A DNA stretch of 47,746 nucleotides from Campylobacterota bacterium (GTDB taxonomy: Bacteria > Campylobacterota > Campylobacteria > Campylobacterales > Hydrogenimonadaceae), in NCBI GenBank assembly GCA_013153475.1, contig JAADEJ010000059.1, forward strand, positions 1-47,746, given 5' to 3'. Positions 47,571 to 47,746 of this stretch are shown in pieces. The notes beneath the pieces are model-generated. The model saw nothing but the letters and a program-made list of their open reading frames with translations. It did no database searches and had not been told where the DNA came from. The translations under genes were made by a program, and so were the position numbers. The stretch's first letter is position 1, and each line of letters begins with the position of its first letter.

Positions 47571-47746
47571 GCAAAGAGCTCCGTACTCAGGTAGCGCTCT
47601 CCCGTGTCGCACAAAACCGTGACGATCCGTTTGCCTCGGTTTTGGGGACGCTGGGCGATTCGCATAGCCGCCGAGACGTTGGCGCCGCTGGAGATGCCCA
47701 CCAGCAAGCCCTCCGTTTGGGCGAGTCTGCGGGCGGTTTGCATGGC
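47567..47746 (-). CDS. cysK: Cysteine synthase, C-terminal part (5' end outside window)
   Basis: Minus strand reads [66 protein letters not shown] and DTGERYLST are CysK motifs. Confidence 0.92.
   Translation of the reverse strand, partial: AMQTARRLAQTEGLLVGISSGANVSAAMRIAQRPQNRGKRIVTVLCDTGERYLSTELFA

Noticed and set aside
47570-47612. Longer start (47612) for the class IV aminotransferase
   Set aside because: The GTG at 47570 overlaps the cysK TGA and begins the family-typical VRFLETVCV; the upstream extension is cysK sequence in another frame.

Overview
The window is a dense, GC-rich housekeeping segment with about 51 genes. Its gene content and order look like Campylobacterota: truB-csrA-ispE-smpB, ffh-rpsP-KH-rimM-trmD-rplS, glyQ-Nif3-zinc ribbon protein-waaA, an ArsS-type histidine kinase with a response regulator, and cheZ-U32-purE. 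The taxon is an inference. I found no rRNA, tRNA, CRISPR array, transposase, integrase or phage module. The most notable signals are regulatory or at domain level: (1) a perfect 9-bp inverted repeat with a 7-nt spacer, resembling an HspR HAIR operator, lying over a near-consensus sigma70 promoter of htpG; (2) six convergent gene junctions with almost no spacing, three of which carry intrinsic terminators built from the last codons and stop codons of the genes; (3) a long 18-bp-arm hairpin between ffh and rpsP; (4) a CheZ-like protein with a FliM/CheZ-type CheY-binding-like peptide at both ends; (5) an EHD/dynamin-like membrane GTPase next to a PBP1A gene; (6) a GGDEF-EAL protein whose EAL domain has AKGVE instead of AEGVE. 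I did not recognise a clearly new defence or mobile system. No database search was run; product names come from motif and family recognition.
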